64,000 nucleotides of DNA from Lagopus muta. Lineage: Eukaryota; Chordata; Aves; Galliformes; Phasianidae. Of the stretch, positions 32,983-54,200 are shown in pieces. The stretch spans positions 2,441,501 through 2,505,500 of the forward strand of contig NC_064437.1 of assembly GCF_023343835.1 (NCBI RefSeq). The letters are read 5' to 3'. The notes below the pieces were generated by a model that did no database searches, was not told where the DNA came from, and saw only the letters and a program-made list of their open reading frames with translations. The first letter of the stretch is position 1, and every line of letters begins with the position of its first letter. Position numbers and translations under genes: made by a program.

Positions 32983-33098
32983 GTTTAGAAAAGAAAAGAA
33001 GAGAAAAAAAAAAAGAAAAAAGGGAAAAAAAAAAAAAAAGAAAAAAGGAACCCAGCGCAATAAGAAAAGAAGAAGAAGAAGAAAAACAACAACAGAGA
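32983..33098. repeat. Purine tract (A-rich, GAA-like) before the KANK4 CpG island
   Basis: About 115 bases almost free of C and T on the plus strand, with long A runs then a short (GAA)n-like part. It borders directly on the GC-rich promoter at 33.1 kb. Confidence 0.85.
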
Positions 33099-33099
33099 A

Positions 33100-33720
33100 G
33101 TGCCTTTCACCCCTCCCGCAGCAGCCGCTCCCTCCGGCTCCCTGCCCCGACCCCCTCCCGGCGGATCGCGGTGCCCGGCCCGCCCCCAGCCCGCCCCGGC
33201 CCGCCCCAGCCCCGGCCCCGCCGCTTCCCCGGGCCCGGCCGCAGGAGGCAGCGGGGCCGCGGCACCGCCGTGCCAGGTAGGGCCGGGAGGGGTATCGGGG
33301 GTGCCGAGAACGGGGAGTCCGGGGGTGGTCGGGGAGCGGCGGAGAGCGGGGGGGACTTTTGGGGCGCGCCGGAGGATGCTCCGAGGGGCGCTAGGGGGAT
33401 GCCGGCTCAGTGCTGGGGGATGCTGCGGGGGTGCGTGAGAGAGCGCTGGGGGATGCTCCGGGAGTGTCCTTGGGGGTGTCCGGCCGGGATGGGTGCTGGG
33501 GAGCGGCGGGGGGGCTCCGGGAGCAGGCGGGACCCCGAGCGTCACTGCATGAGAGCGGAGCTGCGGGCGGCACAGCCCTCCCCAGCCGCCCCGCTGCGGT
33601 TTTGCGAGCCCCAACCCAGCCGGAACGGCGGCCTCTCCCCGTTCCCACAGAAACTCTCCTCGCCGTCGCTCAGAGTGCCCAGCCGAGCTCGCTCTCCCTT
33701 ACCCCCCGAGTCTCGTAGGG
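33100..33720 (+). promoter_or_regulatory. KANK4: CpG island, probable KANK4 promoter and noncoding exon 1
   Basis: Abrupt change from purine tract to C- and CpG-rich DNA. A strong donor (TGCCAG|gtaggg) ends at 33276, suitable as the end of a noncoding first exon spliced to the acceptor at 40808-40809. No other plus-strand gene is near. Assignment to KANK4 is inferred from position and strand. The start site is not visible. Confidence 0.6.
33280..33520 (+). repeat. G-rich degenerate repeat in the KANK4 island
   Basis: Repeated words of the kind gggggatgctccg and gggggtg occur every 20-40 bases, with many G runs of four or more. Potential G-quadruplex tract on the plus strand. Confidence 0.6.
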
Positions 33721-33799
33721 CCCGTAGGTGCAGTACCCCATACAGACAGAATTGAGCGCTCCCTACAAATCCCTGAAAGGAGGGTTTAGCGAGGTGGGG

Positions 33800-34093
33800 T
33801 CCATCTCTGCTCCCAGGTAACAGCTATAGGACGAGAAGTGATGGCCTCATGTTGCACTGATGGAGCTTCAGATTGGAAATGGGGAGAAATGTTTTTCTCC
33901 AAAAGCACGGTAATGAACTGGCACAGGCTGAGCAGGGAGGTGGTGGAGTTACCATCCCTGGAGGTGTTCCTGGGCCGTGGGGATGTGGCAGTGAGGGATA
34001 TGGTCAGTGGGCATGGTGGAGGTGGGCTGGGGGTGGACTTGATGGTCTTGGATGTCTCTTCCAACCTTAATGACAGTATGGTTCTATGATTTG
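33800..34093 (+). mobile_element. CR1 LINE 3' fragment in KANK4 intron 1
   Basis: Plus orientation: 'aaatggggagaaatgttttt', 'ggcacaggctgagcagggag', 'gtgttcctgggccgtgggga', ending tatggttctatgat, a CR1 3' terminus. Confidence 0.92.
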
Positions 34094-35635
34094 TGGCTTG
34101 CTCAGACTGAATGCTGTGGTGCCACAGCATGGTCAGAGCACTGAGGTCTGTGTCCCAAGTATGTGGCAGAGGCATTGAGTGATGGCAGAAAGCTGGTGAT
34201 TGACTTCCAGTGCAATGCAGTAGGCTCAAGGTGGGAAGGTGGCTGCCCTGGGCGCAATGGTCCCCTTTCCTAGGACTGTCCTGAGTGGGGTTGTCTCGTT
34301 CATCTCATTTCTGGAGGCGTAACTGTGAGCTATGGGACATGGTGCCTCAAGAAGTGTTTCTTTTTTTGTGATTGAGGAGTGATGAGGTGGCAGCTTTGTC
34401 AAAATCACCCCAAAACTGGAATATGAAAGTACAGGATCCTGGTGCTGTGCTTACATGGCCCCCTCCTTTCCCAGTCTGAGAATTCCCAAATTACTTGTGA
34501 ACAGCAGAGACGGATCCCGGTGCTGGGGAGAAGCAGGGCTCTCTGGTACAGACCGTATGGATCCCGTAGGATCCCACTCTCCCACCCTGGTGCATGTAAC
34601 AGGACTTGTGTGATGAAGATTTTGTCCCCCAAGATTTGGGCTTTGTCCAGTCCCAGGGAATCGGTGACCCTGGCTGGGGCGCGGGAGCGAGAAAGTTCAG
34701 CTCCAGCTTTCACACGCAGCCATCTCTGTGACAAAGCCATGGGGAGAAACCAGATGCAGAGAGCTCCTTCTTAGCCCGTATTTATTTTAGGCCTCAGTGG
34801 AATTGATGATTCCGGAGGCTGCGAGTCCTACGCATCTGAGGTTTCACATGAAAACGAAGCCGGACGGAGTTACTGTGGTTATTATGATAATATACTGCCA
34901 AAATGAATGGGTTGGTGGAGTCAGTAATGTGAAACAGAGTGGCTCCAGTCCTTTGGATTAGTTTGTTTTAAATCTGGAACTTCAGCCTGTTCGTCTGCTG
35001 AATGTGGGCCTCGGAGGGTGGCAGCGTGCAGTGGGGGCTTGGTAAGACAATGTGGGGAGCCCTCGTTGGCTGCTGCCTGCAGGGAGGTGGCACTGGGAAG
35101 GATGGGAGATGGCACATCCAGGCCCCTGTTCCTCAAGGCCGATGAGCATAGGAAGCTTTGTACGTTGCTATGGGTTTTTCCAGTCCCACAGACTCTGGGT
35201 TTCATCCCTGAGCAGGCACTTTTTGCACAAGACCCCTTCTTACCCTCCTCCATCCTTTCCCCCACCCCAGCACTGAGTTCCGCACAGCAAGTGGCTGATG
35301 AAGGGTGAGGCAGGAATGCCTCTTCCAAAACCTGGGCTGGGTGGGTCACCTCCACACCCAGCTTCCAAAACACCCAAAGGACCCTTTGGTTTTCGTTAGG
35401 AACCAAAGATTTTTCCAGCCTGGCTTGTACCTAAGCTCAGGCTCATCCATGGAAAGTAAGCCAAGGGTGCACCAAACCCAGGCCGTGCTGAGGGCAGCCC
35501 TGCTGTCCTGAAATTGCTACCAGCTTTTTGACCACATGGATGGTCTTGGCTTGCCCTAGGGTGAGAAGATGGAAAGCAGAGCTTGAATGGGGCCAGAAGC
35601 CCCCAAAACAAAGGCATTGAAGCAAAAAGAGTAAA

Positions 35636-35692
35636 TCATAGAATACCCCGAGTTGGAAAGGATCATTGAGTCCAACTCCTGGCTCCACAATA
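35636..35692 (-). mobile_element. Short CR1 3' end
   Basis: atcatagaataccccgagtt then ggaaaggatcattgagtcca: the reversed terminal 50-60 bases of CR1. Confidence 0.82.
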
Positions 35693-36827
35693 GAATCAGA
35701 GTGATTAGAATGCCAGAAGAGAGGCGCTTCTGACCTCTGTCTGCTTTCTGACATTGGAGCGCTTTGGATTCGTGGTTTCAATTGACGTTTGGATCACCTG
35801 GCTCTGGGAAAGGAGACTTCAGGGAAAACATCACAGGTTTCAAGGAATGTGATAAAATCATGAGCATCACCCGAGGTTTTTTAGGACTGTAGCTGGAATG
35901 AGCTGAAGGTCAGCTCAACAGAGGTTATCAATGCAAGGGATGAATGTGAGCATTTTCCTGTGCTGGTGAGCCATAAAAGAGGCACAGCTGGGACATCCGA
36001 TACCTCCCCGTCTCGTCCTGAACTGTCCCTAATGGACACGCTGGCAGGGAGCTCATTGCATTTATTAAACAGCAATAAGCAGCTTTAATAAAATCGGTAT
36101 CCGCCGTCTGACGGGGTGCCTGGAGAGGCTCCTGGCGCAGACCCTGGCCCTGATACTCTTTGCAACACTGCTGCTTTGGGACATGCAGGTTTCTAGGATC
36201 AGCAGCCAACCCTCAGGACCGAGAAGTTTTCGAACTTCTTTTTCTCCTCCTCCTGGAAGGAAGCTCCTTCCAGCAGCGCACTGGTTTTCTTCCTTTGCAG
36301 TGAAAACACGTTGAAAAGCCCAACAACAACTGTTCCCAAGAGGCTGTGTTCATGTGTTTGAGCGCGGGCGTTGTGCAAGTCTGCAGGCCGCTGGATGGAA
36401 CGCTGCCGTAACCCTTCGGGTACCGCGCATGCTGAGAACGAGCACAGGGCTCCTGCTCTGCTGCTTTGTGCCCATCAGCCCCACCAGCACTGAGGAGGGG
36501 ATGGGATTCTTTCTGTGAGGTAGAACCGGCAGGGATGGGGAAGGACAAGGCGGTGGCTTGGAGCTGCTTGACACCATCTGGTTCCTATCATCTGTGGAGG
36601 CAGCCTTTGTGTGACAGCAAGCAGCTCTCAGCCAGGACTTCTGTCCTCCATGGCACAAGGTATGAGCTGACCGTGTCCCCAGTGTGCAGCACTCTGGCAG
36701 GACCATCCGGGGCCATCAGCTGTGGGAAATGTGTGCCCTCCTCCTGCTCAGTGGGATGCAGCACACGAGGATCCAGGTCTGGGCACCCAGCTCGTGCATT
36801 GATTGCACCTTTGCTGTCTTAGATCCA

Positions 36828-37006
36828 TCAAGAGTGGCCAGGCATTGAACAGGGAAGTGATTGAGTCACCATCCCTCGTGGTGTTTCAGAGCTGTGCGGA
36901 TGTGACACTGAGGGACATGGGCAGTGGGCATGGTGAGGGTGGACTGGGTATGGGCTTGGGGAGAGCTTAGAGGGCTTTTTCAACCCCGGTGATTCTGTGA
37001 TTCCAT
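36828..37006 (+). mobile_element. CR1 LINE 3' fragment
   Basis: 'gtgattgagtcaccatccct', 'gtgacactgagggacatggg' and the end gtgattctgtgattccatg mark a plus-oriented CR1 end. Confidence 0.85.
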
Positions 37007-38099
37007 GAAGCACCAGCCCAGTTGATGTGTTTCGACTCCATTCATTCATTGACTCCACCGGAATGCAGAACTGAAGACCTTCAGTCCCATGGGGATTCCA
37101 TCTGGCCCGGGCTGTAGGTCTGATGCGTGTAACTGCAATAAGGAAATAGTCCAAGTAAAAGCTTCCTGCGAGGTCTTTCCTATGGGAAGAAGGAAAGAAT
37201 TCCTTGAGGCTCACTTTAAAATCAGTGCTGTACAGAAACGTATCGGGTTTTACATCATGCTGCTCCATACAGAGAACAATCAACAAACCCCAACGAATTT
37301 GCTCAAAAAAGGTGCAAGGTGCAAGAGTAGCTAAAATATGGAAATCTGACCCAAAAGAGTTAAAGTGAGCAGTGAACAAGCTCTGAGGATTGCTCAGAGC
37401 CCTGACCGCAGGAGCTGTGGGGAGAGCAGAGCCATGCTGCAGGACAGCAGGGTTCATCCCTTGCTGTTCAAGTTCGCAGTGACCCCGGCCCTGGGGAGCA
37501 CTCACAGGAGCACTGCTTCCGTTCTGCCCGTTTCCAGGCTGCCTGCTTCCTGCAGAGGCAAAACCCTTCTGCTTTTCTTGAAGCTGCATCTGCTAAAATC
37601 CCATGTTGCAGTCGTGTAAGCAAAATGAGCCTGACGGAGTGCCTGCGGCTCTGTTTTGCAGACATTAAGTGGCTCCATGTGTTTCTTCCCGACTGACACA
37701 ATCATTGGGATTGTGCTGTTGGTGAGGAGCAGTGCTGGCCCCACTCTGTACCGTGGGTCCTTGCTGAAAGCCCATCCCCAAACGTGGGCTGTGTGAGGGT
37801 GTGGGCACTTTGCCTTGGGAAGTGCCAAGTTTTGGAAAGTTCAGTGCTGAGGCTGAGGGTTGTTTCCTGTTGCAAGCCTGGGGGTGTCAGCAATTCTGCA
37901 CAACCCTGCAGAGCTCCAGCGGCTGTGAATTGCAAGCATAGGGGAACTGCCAGGCTTGAATGCCAAGATCATTGGGCTGGGGTCACTGGGGTGCCTGGCA
38001 GCACTGGGCTGTCCCTATCCTGTCCCCGGCCCCGGCCCTGCAGGGCTGCAGCAGGATTCATCCTTAATGCAGAGACCTTCTGCGGCTGCTAATGAGGAT

Positions 38100-38121
38100 G
38101 CTGCCTCTTAATTGAGGCAGC
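38100..38121. repeat. Inverted repeat, 8-bp arms around TTAATT
   Basis: gctgcctc at 38100-38107, ttaatt, gaggcagc at 38114-38121, in putative KANK4 intron 1. The centre TTAATTGA resembles a homeodomain core site. Confidence 0.7.
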
Positions 38122-40809
38122 TGCTGGTGTGTCCCCGCCAGGCGCCAGGCACAGTAGCTGATGGATGTGCTCAGCCTGCGAGGTGCAACGTGCAGGGAGC
38201 CAGCCGGGGCACGGCAAGCAGCACCAGGTATAACAGGAACTGTGGTGTTAATCATTGACCGTCTCTTAAATAATGTCTCTGATAGAGGGGACAGCCCTTG
38301 AGCAGCACTAGGTGTTTTTGTGCGAAAGAGAGACGTGCTGTGAAGAGTGGCTCATTGCATGCAGCAGGCTCGGGCTGTCCTCGGGAAGGTCACAGGAGAT
38401 CGATGCTTTGGTTTGCTGGAAAATGAATCCCTCTTTCGTGCTCCTTATCATAAACTTGTGTTTGCTTTTCCAGCAAGGTCGCTGGGGTGCTGACCAATGT
38501 CCCAGCAGCAGGCTGGGGGCTGGGAGGCATCCTGGGCTCTGCAGGAGGTATGAGAAGTAGTGGGACAGCTGCTGTCCTGGTGTTGGTTGTCCTTCTGCAA
38601 TGAGGTGCCAGCGTGTTGCTGCAGTGCAGGAGGAAAATGACAGAGCTGAAAAAGATGTGGTGTTGTAGCTAATGAGATTGCGTTACTGCGCTGCTCCGCG
38701 GGGTGAGTTATCTGCTCGGGTGCTGTCACAGGGTTAAATGCTGTTAATTCAAAGTCACCAGCAAGATGCTTGCAGGGAAAGAAACCCGTGTCTTCTATCT
38801 CGGTTATTTGCTTTGAAAATCTGTTGCTCTTGGCTCTGCTGCTGAGGGGAGCGAGGGAGGGAGCAGCAAGAAACAGGGGAAGGGAGGGAAGGGTTAAAGA
38901 AACAATACCAGGCATGGCCATGAGGCAGCACTGGGCACTTTGAGGGGCAGGCAATTAGGTGCCTTCGGTCTGTGCTGCTGCCTTCCTGCTTATTTGCCTC
39001 CCCGATTTCCCTTTCTGTATATATATTTATGGCTGACTTGAGAACAGAAATGCTGCTCAGACCTGCACTGATCCTCCCCTAAAAGCTAAAATTCAGCACT
39101 GCAGCATGTGTTAATGCTGGTGTCCTTTGGGTTATGCAACATGGGAAGGGGCAGGACATACAAAACACAGCCCAGCTCAGCACAGTGGGGCCTGCAGGAC
39201 AGAGACTTGCCAGAAAGTGCTGTCCTCCCTCAAGCCTTGAGCAGGGCTTCTCAGGGCTGGGAGGTGAGGGCAGGCTGTGCACGAAGCATTGCTGTGTGTG
39301 AGGACATCACCATGCTTGAGGACACTGCTGTGCACGAGGCGATTGTGGAGGAGATTGGTCGAAAGGGAAAAGTGACAGCATCAGTTTGGACTGCAGAGTT
39401 GGGACCCAGCCAGCTCATGAACGAACCAATTAAGTGTAATTATCTAGATATTAAAAAACATCCTATTGCCTGGCTTTCTTTTTTCCCTCCCTTCAAATAA
39501 ATGACTTAGAAGAGTGAAATGTAACTGGTCGGACTGTAGCTGGGATTCATAATTGCTCTATAATTGGCTGTAATTGGAAAATAAAAAAAAAAAAACATTT
39601 GAGGGAGAGGTTAGTGTTCATTTTGGCACATGCTGTTTGTTGGCAGAAGGAAACAGAATTGCCTTCTATAGTGAAAGTGTGGTTAATTTGGCCGAAGTAC
39701 TGCAGCAGGCTGAGCTGAAGGAGGTGCCAGCCCAGAGGTGTTGGGAGCACTGATGTTCTCTGCAGTGGTGGCCCTACAAGCCAGCTATAAACTGGCAATG
39801 AACTTGTTTGCCCTAATAAAGAAACTAACTGTTTCTTCAAAAGGTTTTGATCCCTCAAAGCATTCATCCCTTGGTAACAATACAGCAGGATGTGACTGCG
39901 TTTTCCCTCTGGTCTTTGTTGTAGTTAATATGTCATTTAAAAATGTTGCGCTTCTAGAAAGGAACAGCAGCACCACCTCTCTATTCCATATATCCTTATC
40001 TGTACTGTGGATCCATTTATCTTGCCATGTCCGTATGAAGAAAGTGGAGATACGAAAAGCAAAAATAAGAAAGAGAATTTAGAAGATGCAGAGAAAAGCA
40101 GAGAGCAGAGCTTCTTCTGAGCCTGAGAACGAGCAAGTGGTCTCTGGAACAGTTCTGCTGGGGATGCTGCAGAACTGAAAACGGAGAGCAGCACGACCAG
40201 TGTTAGATAAGAATGGCGTTGGGAGAAGCGAGGGGCAAAGGTGGGCTGCAGCCCTGGAAGGGGAGCTCTGGAAGTTCAGCCAAGTGCTAAAGCTCTTATG
40301 AAGGCAAAATATTAAAAGCAGCAAATGAAGTCAGACCCTGACAGTTTGATCAATTAGGTGAATGTGAGCAGGGTTCTGAAACGAAGAGTCCCAGTGTCCT
40401 TCCCAGCAGCTGGGCAGGCCTGGTACAGACCGTGCTGCGTGTGCCTGCCTTGAAAACCTGTTGTAGCTCAGGGATCAGCTTGGAGGATAAGACTTTGAGC
40501 TGCTGTGAGATGTGGCCAGGAACCACATCAGAAACTTGAAGGAAAATCTTAACAGAAAACCCCACTTTTGCAGCCAAACCCAGCTGTAGTGCTGAGATGT
40601 TCCATGAAAACGAGCTACCTGGGAGCTGGCTGTTCCTGCTGGTGAAGGAGCCACTGATTCCAGCATGCCTAGAAGCGCTGAGCAGCCCAGCCAGGCTGTA
40701 GAATGTGGGAAGTGAGGGGTCCTGTGGAGGTGTGGGAGCCTTTCAGATGGACTTGGTTCAGATCATGGGGTATTTTTAAATTAAAGGTATTTGTTTCTTT
40801 TTTTCCAAG

Positions 40810-40871
40810 AGTGGCTCATCTGCCCCAGTGTGTCAGAGGATGGGACACTGACAGCCTGAGCAGAGCACACC

Positions 40872-40887
<16 letters not shown>
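40810..40887 (+). CDS. KANK4: KANK4 start-codon exon (16 coding bases)
   Basis: Acceptor ttctttttttccaag at 40808-40809 and donor GATG|gtatgg at 40888. The first 62 bases are 5' UTR. ATG at 40872 gives M-E-K-T-D and one base of Ala. The join to 41540 reads [17 protein letters not shown]; as I recall human KANK4 begins MEKTDAKDQSS. The coding part is 40872-40887. Confidence 0.9.
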
Positions 40888-51205
<10,318 letters not shown>

Positions 51206-54200
51206 AGTTAAACTTTGACCTGCGTTTGCTGTTGTTCCTGCTACCCTTGGCAGGCCAAAGGGATGGACAGACAGACTTCCAAAAGCAGAAGAGCCTGGAA
51301 GAGAGCCCCTCACACACTGCACCCATACACACACACTCCATTAAATCACTTTTTAGCTTCTTCTGTCTCCACAGCCTCACAGCCTCCGGATGTTTGTTTT
51401 CATTCCTTGGCCACAGAGTTCCTTCTTTCCTCTCAAACCATCTCCCGAGGGATTGCTCAGCCTGAGATATACTCCTGGAGCAGCAGCTCAAGTACTATGG
51501 AAAATATGGCAAAACTCATGCAAACAGTGCTGGGCCCCTTGGAGCAGCTCCCATGTGGCAAATCACCTGTGGGGTTTCAGTGCCACCGAGCACCAGAGCC
51601 AGCCCAAACTTCTCTATTTTGATATCATGGTGGAAATCAAACTAAATATAGCCAAGCAAAAACACATCCCCAGCACGAACTCTGAGCAGTACAAATGGAG
51701 ACAATTAACTCACAGCAAGGAAAGAAATTAATCTAACAATCGTTGCAGGCTCACCATTGAGGAGCTGATTAGCTACAAAGGGAAAGAATGGTGAGAGCTC
51801 AACTGCTTAGGATTTTTCCACTCTCATTATGGGCACTTAGAGAATGTCTTTCTTCGGGGAACAAGGACCCCAACAGCCTCATCTGGAGCATCTCCATAGC
51901 CTTTGGAGCCATGCTGCTCCACAGCCCTCAGGATTGCAGTAGGACTGGAAAAGTGGGTGGCTGTTGGCAATTTGCTCTTTTTTTCCTCACGTATGGATAA
52001 CCCTTGCAGAAAGCCCTCCAGCACTGCCTTCATCCCAACACATGTGAGCCAGGAGGTGTCCTGGGGACACCCAGGTCATCAGTCCCTGGTCCCCACGCAC
52101 AGGGGGTTGGTGGTACCCAGGGGTTGGTGCCAGAGGAACAACAAAGTCCCTGCAGGGCTCAGGGACCAACGCACTGGAGCTGCTGCTTGGGTTGCGAGGT
52201 GGCATCCAGAAATCTGGGGAGGCGAAGAGCCCTGCACTGCTGTGATACTGGCCCCAAGACACGTGAGGAATGGAAGCTCCCCAGCCACAGGCTTCATCTG
52301 CACCATAAGGGTGCAGACAATTCCTGGCTATCGGCTCAAGCCCATAAATCTTAGGAAAGGGGTGAAATCACCGCAGCACTTTGCTAACATTGTCCAGGCT
52401 GCCGTCGATGTAGCAGTTGGCTGCTGTTAGAGCTGAGCTCATTCCCAGCGCTGCGGCCTCCAGCTCTCCTGCCTCCCAGCACAGCGGCACAGGGCGAGGG
52501 GCGGCCCCAAAAAGGGGCACAGTGAGAGCAGAGCACCTCACTCTGACATCGGTGCTGTTAATTCAATTACAGGGCAGCTGGCAGACGTGCTTTGGCTCAG
52601 CTCCTCTGGTGTCCATAGGCAGCAGCTGGGTGCTGGGAAAGGCAAAAATCCGAGTTCCAGGCACAGGCATCCCAAAGTGCTTCACCCCCAGAAACACTGC
52701 AGCTCCATGCACGCAGGAACTGCCCAGCAGCAGCTGGGATGCTGGCGGTGGAATTCAGTATTTAATACATTTGGGGGAATGAGCCTCTCGGCACAGATCA
52801 TTTTTTGCTGCAGGGGAAGGCGTTGAGGCTGGGAGCCCTGGGCCACGTGGGCTGAAGGCAGCAGAAATGGACTATTTTGTCAATTGCTCCATCTAGTGAC
52901 GTTTCAGCAGAAAATGCCATGGGACAGCCGGGCTCACAGCTCCACACAGCGTGGATCCAGGAGGCTTTCCTCGTGGGTTCAGGGTGGACGTGTCACCTCC
53001 CTGCCACCTCCTGGCACAGGAGCAGCAGCCAGGAATGCAGGGAGGTGGGATGTGATCGGGAACAGCAAGCAAAAACACACAGGCTTTCTTAAAACTTGAA
53101 AATGCTCATAGGGAATATTGGTTTGAGGGCAGATGTTTCTGTTTAAGAACCTGCAGTCACCCTTTGAGACAGATAAGTACAACAAATGATGCAAAGGCTG
53201 CAAAGGTGAAATCCCATTTCCAAACTTGCACCCACAGCTGAGCTGCAGAGGAGAGGCTGCTGTGCTGCTGGGACCCACAGCTCAGGGCACATCCTGCACA
53301 GCCAATTCTAGACACACCACCAACAGCAGCCATGTGAAGGGTGAAGAATCGGTGAAGGCGGAGAGGCCAGTTCTTGCATTCAAAGCACAACCAAACCACA
53401 TTTTTCAGAAGTATCCTATCACCAGGCCTTCAAGGCCTCTTCCCTTTTGTTTTTGCCTCCTCCTGGTGGCAGCTTGCTGGTGAGGCAATGCAGTACTGCA
53501 GCCTGGTGTTGTTTCTTAGGACGCGATGGAAAGTAGAAGCCGTGCTCAGCATGCAGGCAGTCAGCCCAGGGCATCCCAGCCAGGCAGAATAACCCTGTGT
53601 CAATGCAGCTTCCATTGGTCCCATCACTCTGATGAGGATGTAACTTTTAATTTTACCAGAACAGTTCCAGAGGCACACCACCTCCAGCAGATGCACCAGG
53701 GATGCAGGGAGTTCATGCTGTTTTCCTTGTTGTGCTTCAGCCCCTCTGCTTTACTGCATGTGCCGGTGGAGCAGAGCCTCTGGGGTCTTGTTGGGAGAAG
53801 GATGAAGGCATCAGGGACGCGATCCTCCTCCCTTTCCAGCCCGGGATGCTGCAGAACACAGGGATCTCTGACTTGTTGCCATCTTGAGGTCCAGGTGTCA
53901 TAGGAATACGTCCATTAGAGAACAAAGCACCCATTGCTGCTGAGATGAAAAACAATGGCTGTGACGATGCTTAACCGGAATGTAAATACAGCTAAATTAT
54001 GGATATGGAAGTGCGAGACCGTGGAGAAAGATGATAATGGAATTATATGTCAGTGCTCAGCACAACTGTAAAAACTGATGTTTTATACGTGTGTAATGTT
54101 AAATTAATTCATTCCAGTTCTTTCAGGCGAGTGTGTAATGTTAAATTAATTCATTCCAGTTCTTTCAGGCGAAGGTACATTAACTGCTCCATCTCTGCAT

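Larger units (their letters stand above)
25571..33095. other. Intergenic region between USP1 and KANK4
   Basis: About 7.5 kb with no supported gene. It holds four CR1 fragments (about 26.0-26.5, 29.4-29.7, 30.05-30.27 and 31.13-31.5 kb), a 20-base A run at 30363-30382, a short minisatellite at 32.1 kb and a purine tract at its right end. The open frames here lack conserved text or splice support. It may hold KANK4 or USP1 regulatory elements that single-sequence reading cannot show. Confidence 0.6.
33277..40809 (+). other. KANK4: Putative KANK4 intron 1
   Basis: About 7.5 kb between the predicted noncoding exon and the start-codon exon. It contains CR1 fragments at 33.8, 35.6 and 36.8 kb and no supported coding exon. 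If the promoter assignment is wrong, this is plain intergenic DNA. Confidence 0.5.

Noticed and set aside
33171-33755. 194-aa and related frames in the KANK4 island
   Set aside because: Repetitive Gly/Arg/Ala text from GC-rich repeats, no conservation recognized, crosses a strong splice donor.
36828-37589. 253-aa minus-strand open frame
   Set aside because: Its C-terminal part is antisense CR1, its start is not ATG, and no known domain or splice partner is visible.
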